From DSYU01 sp963827605 (lineage in GTDB: Bacteria > Chloroflexota > Anaerolineae > Anaerolineales > Anaerolineaceae), in contig CAWHBK010000002.1 of NCBI GenBank assembly GCA_963827605.1, forward strand, positions 124,001-188,000: a DNA stretch of 64,000 nucleotides, given 5' to 3'. Below, piece by piece: positions 42,971 to 51,135 of the stretch (positions are counted from its first letter, which is position 1; every line of letters starts with the position of its first letter). Below the pieces are notes generated by a model. The model had not been told where the DNA came from, searched no databases, and saw only the letters and a list, made by a program, of their open reading frames with translations. A program made the translations under genes and the position numbers.

Positions 42971-44734
42971 TCAATAGCCCGCCGGGATTTCCAGGACACA
43001 GTTGTTCTTAAAACGAATGGTAAAGTAGTAGGATCCGGGCGGAGGCGGCGCGTTGAAGAGGTAGTACATGAATTTCATATTTCCACCGTTCAGGTCGGCG
43101 GCCTTTGGCGTCCAGATGCGCGTTTTGCTGTTGAGCGTTTGCTGCGGCGGGTTCAGGCTGTTGAGCGCGTCTGGCGCCTGCCACAAACAGTTCTGTTCGG
43201 CTGCCTTTGGACCAGAAGTACAGGCGCCCAGGTTGGCGAGCGTCCCAAAGCGGACTTCGCGCAGTTTCGCGGTTGGGTCCTCTGGCCAGGACAGCTCAAT
43301 ACTTTCGATGGTTGTGTTGCCCCCATTCTCATTGGAAATTTGGAATTGGGCGGCATTTTGCGGGCTAAAGTCCACATCGCCAACCAGGAACGGGCACGTA
43401 ATGGGTGTGGCCGTCTTGGTGGGCGTGGGCGTGATGGTCGTACTGACGTCCGGGGTTGGGGTAAGCGTGGGCGTGTTCGTGGCCGCTACCCGGATGGTGT
43501 GCGGCTCTGGCACGGAGGGCGGGCTGGGATTGAAGTTGGAATCGCCGCCGTACAGGGCGATCAGCTCCACGGTGTCAAACGGGTAAAGGATGCAGAAGCC
43601 CACTCCATCCGTAATGAACGTGGAGCAAGTCCGCCCGACCTGATCGGAAACGGTTACCAGACCGCCGTCCGGCAGCGCTCCGGCCGGAAATTCCGGCGCC
43701 ACGGTAAATTCAATTCTCACGGGAAATGCCCAGGTTGCTGGATCCGGGTCCAGGCTGTTCGGCCAGGATGGGTCCGGGTCGTCCAGCGTAATCGTGACGA
43801 TGGTATCCGCCTTAATGATATCAAAGGGCTCGTCGATCAGCTCGCTGGGCTGGTAACAGGCCGTCCCCGGGTTATAGTGCGCGGTAATAAATTTTGTTCC
43901 AATATCCGGGTAGCCTTCGGGAACCAGCGGAGGGCTGGGCCAATTTTTGGGAGGAACTCCCAACACTTCCAGGCCGCAGGTGACCCCGGTGGAACTGGCA
44001 TTCACGGTACAGGTATGGATGACGTCCGGACGCAGCGGGTCGGTATCATAGATATCCACTGTGCCGGTTGGCGATGTGCCGTCACTGGCAATCACTCGCA
44101 CGCGCACGTCCACCGGTTCGTTTACCTGCGGCCAGGCCGGTAAAATCACTGGCTCATTGCTGTGTAACATTTCTATGATTATCGTGGTGGATGGGCAGGC
44201 CGGCTTCGCGGTTGGGCGGTCCCCGACCGGCAGGCTCTTGATAATGGTGCGCGAGGTAGTTGCGTTCATGGGGAAGGTCGGGATGTTCACCAGCGGCACG
44301 ATGGGGCGGTACGCCACTGTAACCCGCACGTTGATCCGGTCGCCATAAGCAACATCGACGGGTCCGATATCATCGGTGCAGTCGTCGTAGTCTGGGTTGG
44401 TGTCATTCGGACCATGATCGAAGCTAATGGCAACCCCCGGCGTCGCCGCGTCCGGGCTATCTACCGCAGTGACGCCCGCGAACGAGCCCATCCGTACGGC
44501 CGTGGCGCGGATGCCGTGGCAGTCCCGGTAGCGCGGGCGCAGTGAATCCGTAACGCCTACAGCGGACCCCCACCGGGCAGCTTCGCGGCTGGCAGACACC
44601 ACGGCTGTATACGAAAAGAAGAGATGTCCAAAGCCAATCACGCCAAAAATGACTAACAGAAGGACTGGCAGCACTAAAGCAAATTCGACAATCCCCTGAG
44701 CAGTTTGCGGATTCTTTACCCGGAACTTAGGCAT
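42971..44734 (-). CDS. long TadE-like protein with Ig-like and unknown C-terminal domains (cassette 2)
   Basis: 587 residues, intact. N terminus AQGIVEFALVLPVLLLVIFGVIGFGHLFFSYTAVVSASREAARWG is almost identical to the paralogue at 36837; the next domain shares YGDRINVRVTVAYRPIVPLVNIP. Extracellular beta repeats follow, with a Thr/Pro stalk (TNTPTLTPTPDVSTTITPTPT) before the C-terminal domain IESIELSWPEDPTAKLREVRFG and YYFTIRFKNNCVLEI, which I do not recognise as a named family. Likely pseudopilin-anchored surface protein, first gene of cassette 2. Its start is preceded by 277 bases with a terminator of the upstream gene. Confidence 0.83.
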   Translation of the reverse strand: MPKFRVKNPQTAQGIVEFALVLPVLLLVIFGVIGFGHLFFSYTAVVSASREAARWGSAVGVTDSLRPRYRDCHGIRATAVRMGSFAGVTAVDSPDAATPGVAISFDHGPNDTNPDYDDCTDDIGPVDVAYGDRINVRVTVAYRPIVPLVNIPTFPMNATTSRTIIKSLPVGDRPTAKPACPSTTIIIEMLHSNEPVILPAWPQVNEPVDVRVRVIASDGTSPTGTVDIYDTDPLRPDVIHTCTVNASSTGVTCGLEVLGVPPKNWPSPPLVPEGYPDIGTKFITAHYNPGTACYQPSELIDEPFDIIKADTIVTITLDDPDPSWPNSLDPDPATWAFPVRIEFTVAPEFPAGALPDGGLVTVSDQVGRTCSTFITDGVGFCILYPFDTVELIALYGGDSNFNPSPPSVPEPHTIRVAATNTPTLTPTPDVSTTITPTPTKTATPITCPFLVGDVDFSPQNAAQFQISNENGGNTTIESIELSWPEDPTAKLREVRFGTLANLGACTSGPKAAEQNCLWQAPDALNSLNPPQQTLNSKTRIWTPKAADLNGGNMKFMYYLFNAPPPPGSYYFTIRFKNNCVLEIPAGY

Positions 44735-44897
44735 AGCTTACCCTCTCAAATCCCCCTGCGGGAAGCAGATATATAACCTAAAACGAAACAATTTTTGGAT
44801 TGTTACACAAAATATTTTCATAATCTTCATCCAATTGTTATACTACTGGATTAGTAACCAAGATTTTACCAGAAAACAACATTGCAATTTAATGCCC

Positions 44898-44934
44898 CAG
44901 GCTCTGTAGGTTCTCGAACCCCATACAGAGCCTG
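44898..44934 (-). terminator. terminator after the first DUF5667 gene
   Basis: Stem caggctctgta/tacagagcctg (11 bp) with an inner stem ggtt/aacc, at 44898-44934, 78 bases after the stop at 45012; the sigma/anti-sigma pair and the TadE cassette are therefore probably separate transcripts. Confidence 0.65.
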
Positions 44935-45011
44935 TTGTTTTTCATTCCTTGGGCGACCCATTCATTTTAATGCATAAGTTGGCTGACCCGGCTACCGGTA
45001 TTTGCTTCGGA

Positions 45012-46172
45012 TTACTTATTCTTGCCGGACGGTTGGTTATCTTTTTCTTTCGGTTTCGTTTCAGGCTTATTCGAGGTCGCTGGCAGCGGCTTCTTTGGCG
45101 GTGCTACCTTCTGGGTATTGGCCGGCCTGGCGGTTTGGGTCATTTTTTCTTGCGGCGTCAGCGTATTTGTGGGGTCCTTCGGCACCACCGTTGTGGTGGG
45201 GGCGCCTGGAGTCACAGTCCTGCTGGATTTTCCGGGAACAAGGGTCTCCGTATCACTTACCAGCGGATCGTATGGCGCGAGCGTCTGGCTGGGGATTTCA
45301 GTTCCCGTAAATTCTGGGGTCGGCGTGCCAACAGATGTCAACGTACCAGTTGGAGTCAAGGTGCCGGTCTTGTTCACAAATGGGATCCCGGCGATCAGCG
45401 CCTCGGTACTGGCGGCCCCCAGGTCCGTCATTTCCTTGGCGTCTACGAGCTGGCTAAACAATGCTGCTGGAGCGCCGGCAGATAGATCATCCAGCCGGTC
45501 CGCATTCTCAACCAGGTCATCTTTGAAGGCAACCGCAACCCCTAATTTTTCTTGCGCCTGCGTATTGCTGACTTTCTGAAGCAGTGCAATCGTCAGGTTG
45601 ACCTGTTGTTTATATTCACTTAATGCCGATCCGGCGGCGGTATAACTAGCTTTCGCCACCAGTGTTTCTACTTCATTAATTCTTCGCTCCGCGAACTGAG
45701 CGCTGAGTTGTACCCGCTGGACCTGGTTAAGGGTTACGGTATAGGAGACGTTTTCACTGATGCGCTTGACCGCGTACAACCCATCTCCCGGCAGCGAGCT
45801 CTGCGATATGGTTACCACCCCGCCCGTGCCTAACAATAGGAAAAGGATGATGGCTGCTCCGGCAGCCCATTGGAAGACGTGTTGTTTGGGCCAGGCAAAG
45901 CCAAACAGGGAGTGCTTGGCTCCCTGGCTCCTGGCCTCGGTCTTGATCCGCTCCATCACCCGCTTGCGTGAAGCAATCACAAACCCGGGACGCGCTTCTA
46001 CTTCCTGTCGCTGCGATATCAGCCACAACGCCCCCTCTAGCTCGGGCCGGAGCACCTCTGCCTGCTGCGGGTACTGCCCTACCACGCTTTCCAGCGTGGC
46101 AGTCCCCGAGAGGATGGCCTCCAACCCGTTCTCTATGATCTGGCTGATTTCCTGCTCATCCCGATCAAACAC
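45012..46172 (-). CDS. DUF5667 membrane protein, likely anti-sigma partner (copy 1)
   Basis: 386 residues. The cytoplasmic N terminus (MFDRDEQEISQIIENGLEAIL; RPELEGALWLISQRQEVEARPGF) probably binds the sigma factor. One transmembrane helix (WAAGAAIILFLLLGTGGVVTIS, about 105-126) leads to the DUF5667 domain outside (SLPGDGLYAVKRISENVSYTVTL; QLSAQFAERRINEVETLVAK). The C-terminal third is a Thr/Pro stalk ending in a Lys-rich tail. No zinc-binding HxxxCxxC motif is present, so it is not a ZAS anti-sigma factor. Its ATG overlaps the sigma stop by 8 bases. The N-terminal half is nearly identical to the copy at 46985; the extracellular tails differ. Confidence 0.83.
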   Translation of the reverse strand: MFDRDEQEISQIIENGLEAILSGTATLESVVGQYPQQAEVLRPELEGALWLISQRQEVEARPGFVIASRKRVMERIKTEARSQGAKHSLFGFAWPKQHVFQWAAGAAIILFLLLGTGGVVTISQSSLPGDGLYAVKRISENVSYTVTLNQVQRVQLSAQFAERRINEVETLVAKASYTAAGSALSEYKQQVNLTIALLQKVSNTQAQEKLGVAVAFKDDLVENADRLDDLSAGAPAALFSQLVDAKEMTDLGAASTEALIAGIPFVNKTGTLTPTGTLTSVGTPTPEFTGTEIPSQTLAPYDPLVSDTETLVPGKSSRTVTPGAPTTTVVPKDPTNTLTPQEKMTQTARPANTQKVAPPKKPLPATSNKPETKPKEKDNQPSGKNK

Positions 46173-46716
46173 GCGAACCTCGCTCCATCAGATCTTTTAG
46201 CGCTGACAACGCCCGGTGCTGCAACACCCGCACTGCTCCCACGGACCGCTGCATCACCTGTGCCGTCTCCTCTGGCGATAAGCCCGATAAAAACCGGAAT
46301 ATCAACACGTTCCGATAATCCTCCCGCAGCTTGGCGATCGTGTCCCGCAGGGTGTGGTTCTCGATGTGCATGTCCACCATCTCCTCCGGTCCCGCTTCGT
46401 GTGACTGCAGTTCCATATCCTCAATCGATTGCACGTTCTTGTGCTGGCGGTAGTAGTCGATCAGCGAGTTGCGCGCGATGCGGAACAGAAAAGCCGAAAA
46501 CGGCAGCCCGCGCTCGTCGTACTTGGGTAATGCGCGCCATGCTCGCAGAAAAATTTCTTCCGTCAGGTCTTCCGCGTCCAGGCGGCTCTCCAGGTGCGAA
46601 TAGATATATCGGAAGATGACCTCGGCATACTGTTCATACAGCACGCCGTACGCCTCCGCGTCCCCATTCTTCACCTGTTGGATGACTTGCTCATCATCGA
46701 ACTGCCGCTCTGGCAT
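46165..46716 (-). CDS. ECF RNA polymerase sigma factor (copy 1)
   Basis: 183 residues. Sigma-2 region: VIFRYIYSHLESRLDAEDLTEEIFLRAWRAL; sigma-4 region: LREDYRNVLIFRFLSGLSPEETAQVMQRSVGAVRVLQHRALSALKDLM with a helix-turn-helix. It would direct RNA polymerase to the promoters of its regulon when its membrane partner releases it. The protein is identical to the copy at 48300; the two genes differ by eye at only two silent positions (46423 and 46552). Upstream sequences differ from the start codon on, and copy 1 lacks a clear ribosome-binding site. Confidence 0.92.
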   Translation of the reverse strand: MPERQFDDEQVIQQVKNGDAEAYGVLYEQYAEVIFRYIYSHLESRLDAEDLTEEIFLRAWRALPKYDERGLPFSAFLFRIARNSLIDYYRQHKNVQSIEDMELQSHEAGPEEMVDMHIENHTLRDTIAKLREDYRNVLIFRFLSGLSPEETAQVMQRSVGAVRVLQHRALSALKDLMERGSRV

Positions 46717-46924
46717 TCGTTACCCTATTAAACGCAGCCACAAATTTCTTGTTACAGTTACGGTTTTTTTCAGGTAAACCGCAAATAAACTTTGCTCCGA
46801 ATTTTTTCCTTATTTGGAGAGTCCCTCTGTCTAATTGTATTATAAACCATTTTATCGTTACTTTGTCTGTATAGGTACATTACAATCTCCCTACTGTTTT
46901 TCTACTCCCTTCCATGGGGAATCA

Positions 46925-46954
46925 AAGACAGGCGAGGGTACCCTCGCCTGTCTT
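46925..46954 (-). terminator. terminator after the second DUF5667 gene
   Basis: Perfect 14-bp stem aagacaggcgaggg/ccctcgcctgtctt with a two-base core, 31 bases after the stop at 46985, so the two sigma/anti-sigma pairs are separate transcripts. Confidence 0.7.
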
Positions 46955-46984
46955 GCAAATCTTCCAGTTAATACGGTCTATCCG

Positions 46985-48307
46985 CTATACCCCTGGCGCG
47001 GAGCCATCTGGGGTAGAGCTCGGAAACGATGATGTGGGTACGGTTGGCAGGCTAAATGGCTGTTGTGAAGGGGTTTCCGTAGGAGGCAAAACAACCGGCA
47101 TAGCCGTGGATTGCTGGTCAATCGTAGGGAGGTTCGTTGGCAGATCCGTGGGTAGGTCTGTTGGGGCGGCTGTTGGAAGATCGGTAGGCGTGACCGACGG
47201 CACCGGGGTTTCGGTAGGGATGGGCAGGTCGGTGGGCGTCGGCTGGACGGTGGGTGTATCCGTTGGCAATGGAACGGCCGTCGCTGTTGGTAGACTGGTT
47301 GGCACAGCCGTCGGGTTGGGGACAGCCGTATTCTGGGGCGGATAGGTAGGCACCGGGGTGTTTGGAACCGCAGTATCGACCGGCCTGAATGAGTTTGTTG
47401 GCGCCGTGGTCGGATTCCTTGGCACACTGGTTGGCTGGATTACCGGCTGTGTTTGGGTTGGATCGGCAGGAGCTGCCGGTGGCGCGGCCTTCTTTTCCTG
47501 AATTTCTTCGTATACGCGGTTTGCGGTCACTACGCCATTCTTCGATACGCTGAGCGCTTTTTGAACCCCAACGTTTACTTTCCCGTTCGCGTTGGCCGGC
47601 ACCCGCTTCGCGATGATCGCCAATTGTTCTGTATTGGTGACCAGGCCCTCTTTCACCGTGACTGCCAGTTGTTCTACCCCAACCGGTTGGTTTTCCTTCG
47701 TTTGAACCTGTTTTAGCAAAATCAGCGTCTGAGCAATGCCCAGCTCATAATCCTGTAAGGAGACTTCGGCGGTGTTATATTCCCCTTTATCGATCAACGC
47801 CCTGGCCTCATCCAACCGCCGGTCCGCGAACTGAGCGCTGAGCTGTACCCGGTCGACTTCGCTAAGGGTTACGGTATAGGAAACGTTTTCACTGATACGC
47901 TTGACCGCGTACAACCCATCGCCCGGCAGCGAGCTCTGCGATACGGTCAGCAGGCTGCCTGCGCCCGTCATCAGCAGCATCAGCGCCACCACGGTCATAA
48001 CCCATTGGAATGCGTTCTGTTTGGGCCAGGCAAAGCCAAACAGGGAGTGCTTGGCTCCCTGGCTCCTGGCCTCGGTCTTGATCCGCTCCATCACCCGCTT
48101 GCGTGAAGCAGTCACGAACCCGGGGCGTGTTTCCACTTCCTGTCGCTGCGATACCAGCCACAACGCCCCCTCTAGCTCGGGCCGGAGCACCTCTGCCTGC
48201 TGCGGGTACTGCCCCACCACGCTTTCCAGCGTGGCAGTCCCCGAGAGGATGGCCTCCAACCCGTTCTCTATGATCTGGCTGATTTCCTGCTCATCCCGAT
48301 CAAACAC
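46985..48307 (-). CDS. DUF5667 membrane protein, likely anti-sigma partner (copy 2)
   Basis: 440 residues. Same layout as the copy at 45012: sigma-binding N terminus (only a few residues differ in the first 95), a transmembrane helix with a different sequence (WVMTVVALMLLMTGAGSLLTVS), and a DUF5667 domain (SLPGDGLYAVKRISENVSYTVTLSEVDRVQLSAQFADRRLDEARALI). Beyond about residue 170 the copies share little: here follow a domain with TKENQPVGVEQLAVTVKEGLVTN and a 150-residue Thr/Pro/Val repeat stalk (PTAVPTSLPTATAVPLPTD). The stalk would reach through the cell wall. ATG overlaps the sigma stop by 8 bases. Confidence 0.83.
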   Translation of the reverse strand: MFDRDEQEISQIIENGLEAILSGTATLESVVGQYPQQAEVLRPELEGALWLVSQRQEVETRPGFVTASRKRVMERIKTEARSQGAKHSLFGFAWPKQNAFQWVMTVVALMLLMTGAGSLLTVSQSSLPGDGLYAVKRISENVSYTVTLSEVDRVQLSAQFADRRLDEARALIDKGEYNTAEVSLQDYELGIAQTLILLKQVQTKENQPVGVEQLAVTVKEGLVTNTEQLAIIAKRVPANANGKVNVGVQKALSVSKNGVVTANRVYEEIQEKKAAPPAAPADPTQTQPVIQPTSVPRNPTTAPTNSFRPVDTAVPNTPVPTYPPQNTAVPNPTAVPTSLPTATAVPLPTDTPTVQPTPTDLPIPTETPVPSVTPTDLPTAAPTDLPTDLPTNLPTIDQQSTAMPVVLPPTETPSQQPFSLPTVPTSSFPSSTPDGSAPGV

Positions 48308-48851
48308 GCGAACCTCGCTCCATCAGATCTTTTAGCGCTGACAACGCCCGGTGCTGCAACACCCGCACTGCTCCCACGGACCGCTGCATCACCTGTGCCG
48401 TCTCCTCTGGCGATAAGCCCGATAAAAACCGGAATATCAACACGTTCCGATAATCCTCCCGCAGCTTGGCGATCGTGTCCCGCAGGGTGTGGTTCTCGAT
48501 GTGCATGTCCACCATCTCCTCCGGTCCCGCTTCGTGTGACTGCAGTTCCATATCCTCGATCGATTGCACGTTCTTGTGCTGGCGGTAGTAGTCGATCAGC
48601 GAGTTGCGCGCGATGCGGAACAGAAAAGCCGAAAACGGCAGCCCGCGCTCGTCGTACTTGGGTAATGCGCGCCATGCTCGCAGAAAGATTTCTTCCGTCA
48701 GGTCTTCCGCGTCCAGGCGGCTCTCCAGGTGCGAATAGATATATCGGAAGATGACCTCGGCATACTGTTCATACAGCACGCCGTACGCCTCCGCGTCCCC
48801 ATTCTTCACCTGTTGGATGACTTGCTCATCATCGAACTGCCGCTCTGGCAT
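48300..48851 (-). CDS. ECF RNA polymerase sigma factor (copy 2)
   Basis: 183 residues, identical in protein sequence to the sigma factor at 46165, 2135 bases away. It has the same sigma-2 (DAEDLTEEIFLRAWRAL) and sigma-4 (SPEETAQVMQRSVGAVRVLQ) regions. The ATG is preceded by CGGAGAA, a better ribosome-binding site than that of copy 1. Because the two proteins must recognise the same promoters, a difference in function can only come from their partners or from expression. First gene of the block that runs leftwards to 33587. Confidence 0.92.
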   Translation of the reverse strand: MPERQFDDEQVIQQVKNGDAEAYGVLYEQYAEVIFRYIYSHLESRLDAEDLTEEIFLRAWRALPKYDERGLPFSAFLFRIARNSLIDYYRQHKNVQSIEDMELQSHEAGPEEMVDMHIENHTLRDTIAKLREDYRNVLIFRFLSGLSPEETAQVMQRSVGAVRVLQHRALSALKDLMERGSRV

Positions 48852-49222
48852 TTCTCCGTCCTGATTATGTCGTAATTACCCTCCCCGGGGAACGACCACT
48901 GATGAAAATGCAAACCCCCCTTTTTCGGAGCAGCTTGCCAATCACCAAATAAAAGGGTTCACTACTTCCAATCCTATATATTTTACACCGTTTTTGATAC
49001 TTTGTATTAAAAGTATAAATACACTGCTATGATTTCGATAAAGTTTATCATAAAATATCATAAACTCAGTTTAATTCTACCTTTTGGATATTCTACAGGG
49101 GTAATTCCTGTAATTGATAGGGTTATCCCCTACCCCGCAAGCCTGCCCGAATTAGTAAAATTCATATCGAAAGGCAAAAAAAAGGGGATATTCCGTTATA
49201 TCCTTTGGAGAAGAATCAGCAA
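48852..49222. other. AT-rich divergent intergenic region
   Basis: 371 bases between the divergent sigma factor and glycosyltransferase genes with no credible gene. It contains poly-T and AT-rich stretches with ttgata and taaata 16 bases apart near 48994-49021, and an imperfect inverted repeat around aggggtaa/ttatcccct (49095-49133). Promoters for both genes are expected here, but no hexamer pair is good enough to call. Confidence 0.4.
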
Positions 49223-50494
49223 GTGAAAATAGCGCTTATTAGCCAGCCATTGGACGCTTTTATCCCTCCTTCGATGAATTCCATTGGCATCTGGATCAAT
49301 GAAATTTCGCGCCGCTTAGCCAGGGAACATACCGTCTTTGTATACGGCCGCCGTGGGATTGCGAACCGCCGTGGGATTGGCGAGCCGGTGATCACCCGCT
49401 ACATACTTTCCCTCCCGCCGCGCTGGTTGGCCCGGCTGTCAAAATTCGCCAACCGCTTAAGGAGCCCGAAGCGGCCCTTTTTCTCCTCCTATCTGTACGC
49501 GCTGGAATATATCCTCCCGATCGCCCTGGATTTGAGACGCAACCAGGTGGATATCGTCCACTTGCAGAACTTCTCACAGTTTGTGCCCATCATCCGGGCT
49601 TTCAATCCGCGCATAAAAATTGTGCTGCACATGCGTTGTGAATGGCTGTCCTTGTTAGATCGAGAAATCATCGAGCCGCGGATACAAAAGACCGACCTGG
49701 TTCTGGGCGTCAGCCAATATATCACCGATAAAATCCGGGACAAATATCCCCGATATGCCGATAAGTGCCAGGTGGCCTACACCGGGGTCGACACGCACGT
49801 ATTCCAACCCCTTCCGGAAACTCCTGACAGGCCAAAAACCAGCCCCAAAATCCTCTTCGTCGGCCGCATCACCCCGGAAAAAGGGGTGCACATCCTTTTG
49901 GAAGCCTTCAAACAAATTGCCCCGCGCCACCCCCAACTGGAAATGGAGCTCGTCGGGTCGTTTGGTTCTTTGCCCAGAGAACAACTGGTTGGGATGAGCA
50001 AAACAGACCAGATCCGCCAGCTGGAGCAGTTCTATTCCGGGCCGGATTACCGGACCCATCTGCAGGGCATTCTTCCCCCCGAACTGCAAGACCGGGTCCG
50101 CTACATTGGAAACATCCCGTACGCCAAAACGATTGGCTATTACCAACACGCGGATATCCTGGTCAATCCCGCGCTCAGCGAACCTTTTGGCCGCAGCCTG
50201 ATTGAAGGCAGCGCCTGCGGCGCGCCAATTATTGCCTCACAAACCGACGGAATGGTGGAACTGGTGCAGCCTGGCAAAACCGGCTACCTGGTGCGGCCGG
50301 GGGATGTCGCCGAGCTTGCCCAGGCCATCGAAACGCTCCTGGATAACGAGCCGCTGCGCCAGAGTATGGGGCAAGCCGCCCGCCGTTTCGCCGTCGAACA
50401 GTTTTCGTGGGAAAAAATTCATTCCAATCTGCTGCGGCAATATCATTCGCTCCACCCGGTAATCACACCGCTGATGGAAGAGGTGCATGGGTAA
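49223..50494 (+). CDS. family 4 glycosyltransferase (GT-B fold)
   Basis: 423 residues, intact. N-terminal acceptor domain with IALISQPLDAFIPPSMNSIGIWINEISRRL and HLQNFSQFVPIIRAF; C-terminal donor domain with ILFVGRITPEKGVHILLEAF and the GT4 EX7E-like segment NPALSEPFGRSLIEGSACGAPIIASQTDGMVELV, then GYLVRPGDVAEL. It transfers a sugar from a nucleotide donor, probably in surface polysaccharide or glycolipid synthesis; donor and acceptor are unknown. I choose the GTG at 49223 (VKIALISQP) over the TTG at 49205; GGAG is 13 bases upstream. The block cgccgtgggattg occurs twice within 30 bases (encoding RRGIANRRGIG). Confidence 0.9.
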   Translation: MKIALISQPLDAFIPPSMNSIGIWINEISRRLAREHTVFVYGRRGIANRRGIGEPVITRYILSLPPRWLARLSKFANRLRSPKRPFFSSYLYALEYILPIALDLRRNQVDIVHLQNFSQFVPIIRAFNPRIKIVLHMRCEWLSLLDREIIEPRIQKTDLVLGVSQYITDKIRDKYPRYADKCQVAYTGVDTHVFQPLPETPDRPKTSPKILFVGRITPEKGVHILLEAFKQIAPRHPQLEMELVGSFGSLPREQLVGMSKTDQIRQLEQFYSGPDYRTHLQGILPPELQDRVRYIGNIPYAKTIGYYQHADILVNPALSEPFGRSLIEGSACGAPIIASQTDGMVELVQPGKTGYLVRPGDVAELAQAIETLLDNEPLRQSMGQAARRFAVEQFSWEKIHSNLLRQYHSLHPVITPLMEEVHG

Positions 50495-50520
50495 GGCCCC
50501 TACCCGGCGGTTCGAATGGA

Positions 50521-50541
50521 CGCGCGACGAATAATCGCGCG
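50521..50541. terminator. short hairpin between converging genes
   Basis: cgcgcga/tcgcgcg with a 7-base loop, between the glycosyltransferase stop (50494) and the LuxR gene end (50543); followed by gttta on the plus strand. Weak for a terminator. Confidence 0.4.
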
Positions 50542-50542
50542 T

Positions 50543-50953
50543 TTACAAATCCCACTCGCTAAAATCCCAGTCGTGCAATTCCTGGCGCAGCGTCTTGCGG
50601 TCGCGCAAGGCGAACTTGCCCAGCACGCGCTCGGCGTAGGTTGCCACCGTCTCCGGTTTGATCTTCAAGCGGGCGGCGATCTGCCGGCTGGTATAGCCCA
50701 GGCAGATCAGCGCGGTAACCTGCCGCTCGCGCATCGTGAGCGTATCCCACCGCCGCAAATACTCCTCGCGCAGCCACAGCGCGTGCAGCTGTTCATCCAC
50801 AAAGTGCTTCGCCATCTCCTCAGGCGTGCAGCGCGACTCCCTGGCAAACTCCCGCAACGTGCGCAGCGTGTCCACCTCCAGGGTAAAATTACGCGCCGGC
50901 CTGGGCCCAAACCAGCTGCGAATAGCGTTGAAGATCCGCTCATATAAGTACAT
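50543..50953 (-). CDS. LuxR-type helix-turn-helix regulator
   Basis: 136 residues. The C-terminal HTH has the LuxR pattern: LTMRERQVTALICLGYTSRQIAARLKIKPETVATYAERVLGKFALRDRKTLRQELHDWDF. The N-terminal 60 residues (MYLYERIFNAIRSWFGPRPARNFTLEVDTLRTLREFA) have no receiver or autoinducer domain, so the signal is unknown. An in-frame extension up to 51130 exists, but the ATG at 50953 fits the family better. Divergent from the racemase operon at 51136 with about 180 bases between, so it may regulate that operon (inference). Confidence 0.85.
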   Translation of the reverse strand: MYLYERIFNAIRSWFGPRPARNFTLEVDTLRTLREFARESRCTPEEMAKHFVDEQLHALWLREEYLRRWDTLTMRERQVTALICLGYTSRQIAARLKIKPETVATYAERVLGKFALRDRKTLRQELHDWDFSEWDL

Positions 50954-51135
50954 TTGTTCTATAATAACACAACCCAACCCGGCGCTCAAGCGCCTTGCGC
51001 TGTCAGCCTGACCAAATATAGATTGAAGCCAATGCCTGACCGCCCCATTCCCCACCCGCCGACTATGATACACTTTCTTCACTGACGACTGATAACTGTA
51101 AACTGACAACGATACACTGACAACGACCAACCCCT

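Noticed and set aside
46165..48851. Transposon or IS origin of the duplicated sigma/anti-sigma pair
   Set aside because: No transposase, terminal inverted repeats or target-site duplications are visible; identity simply begins at the start codon.
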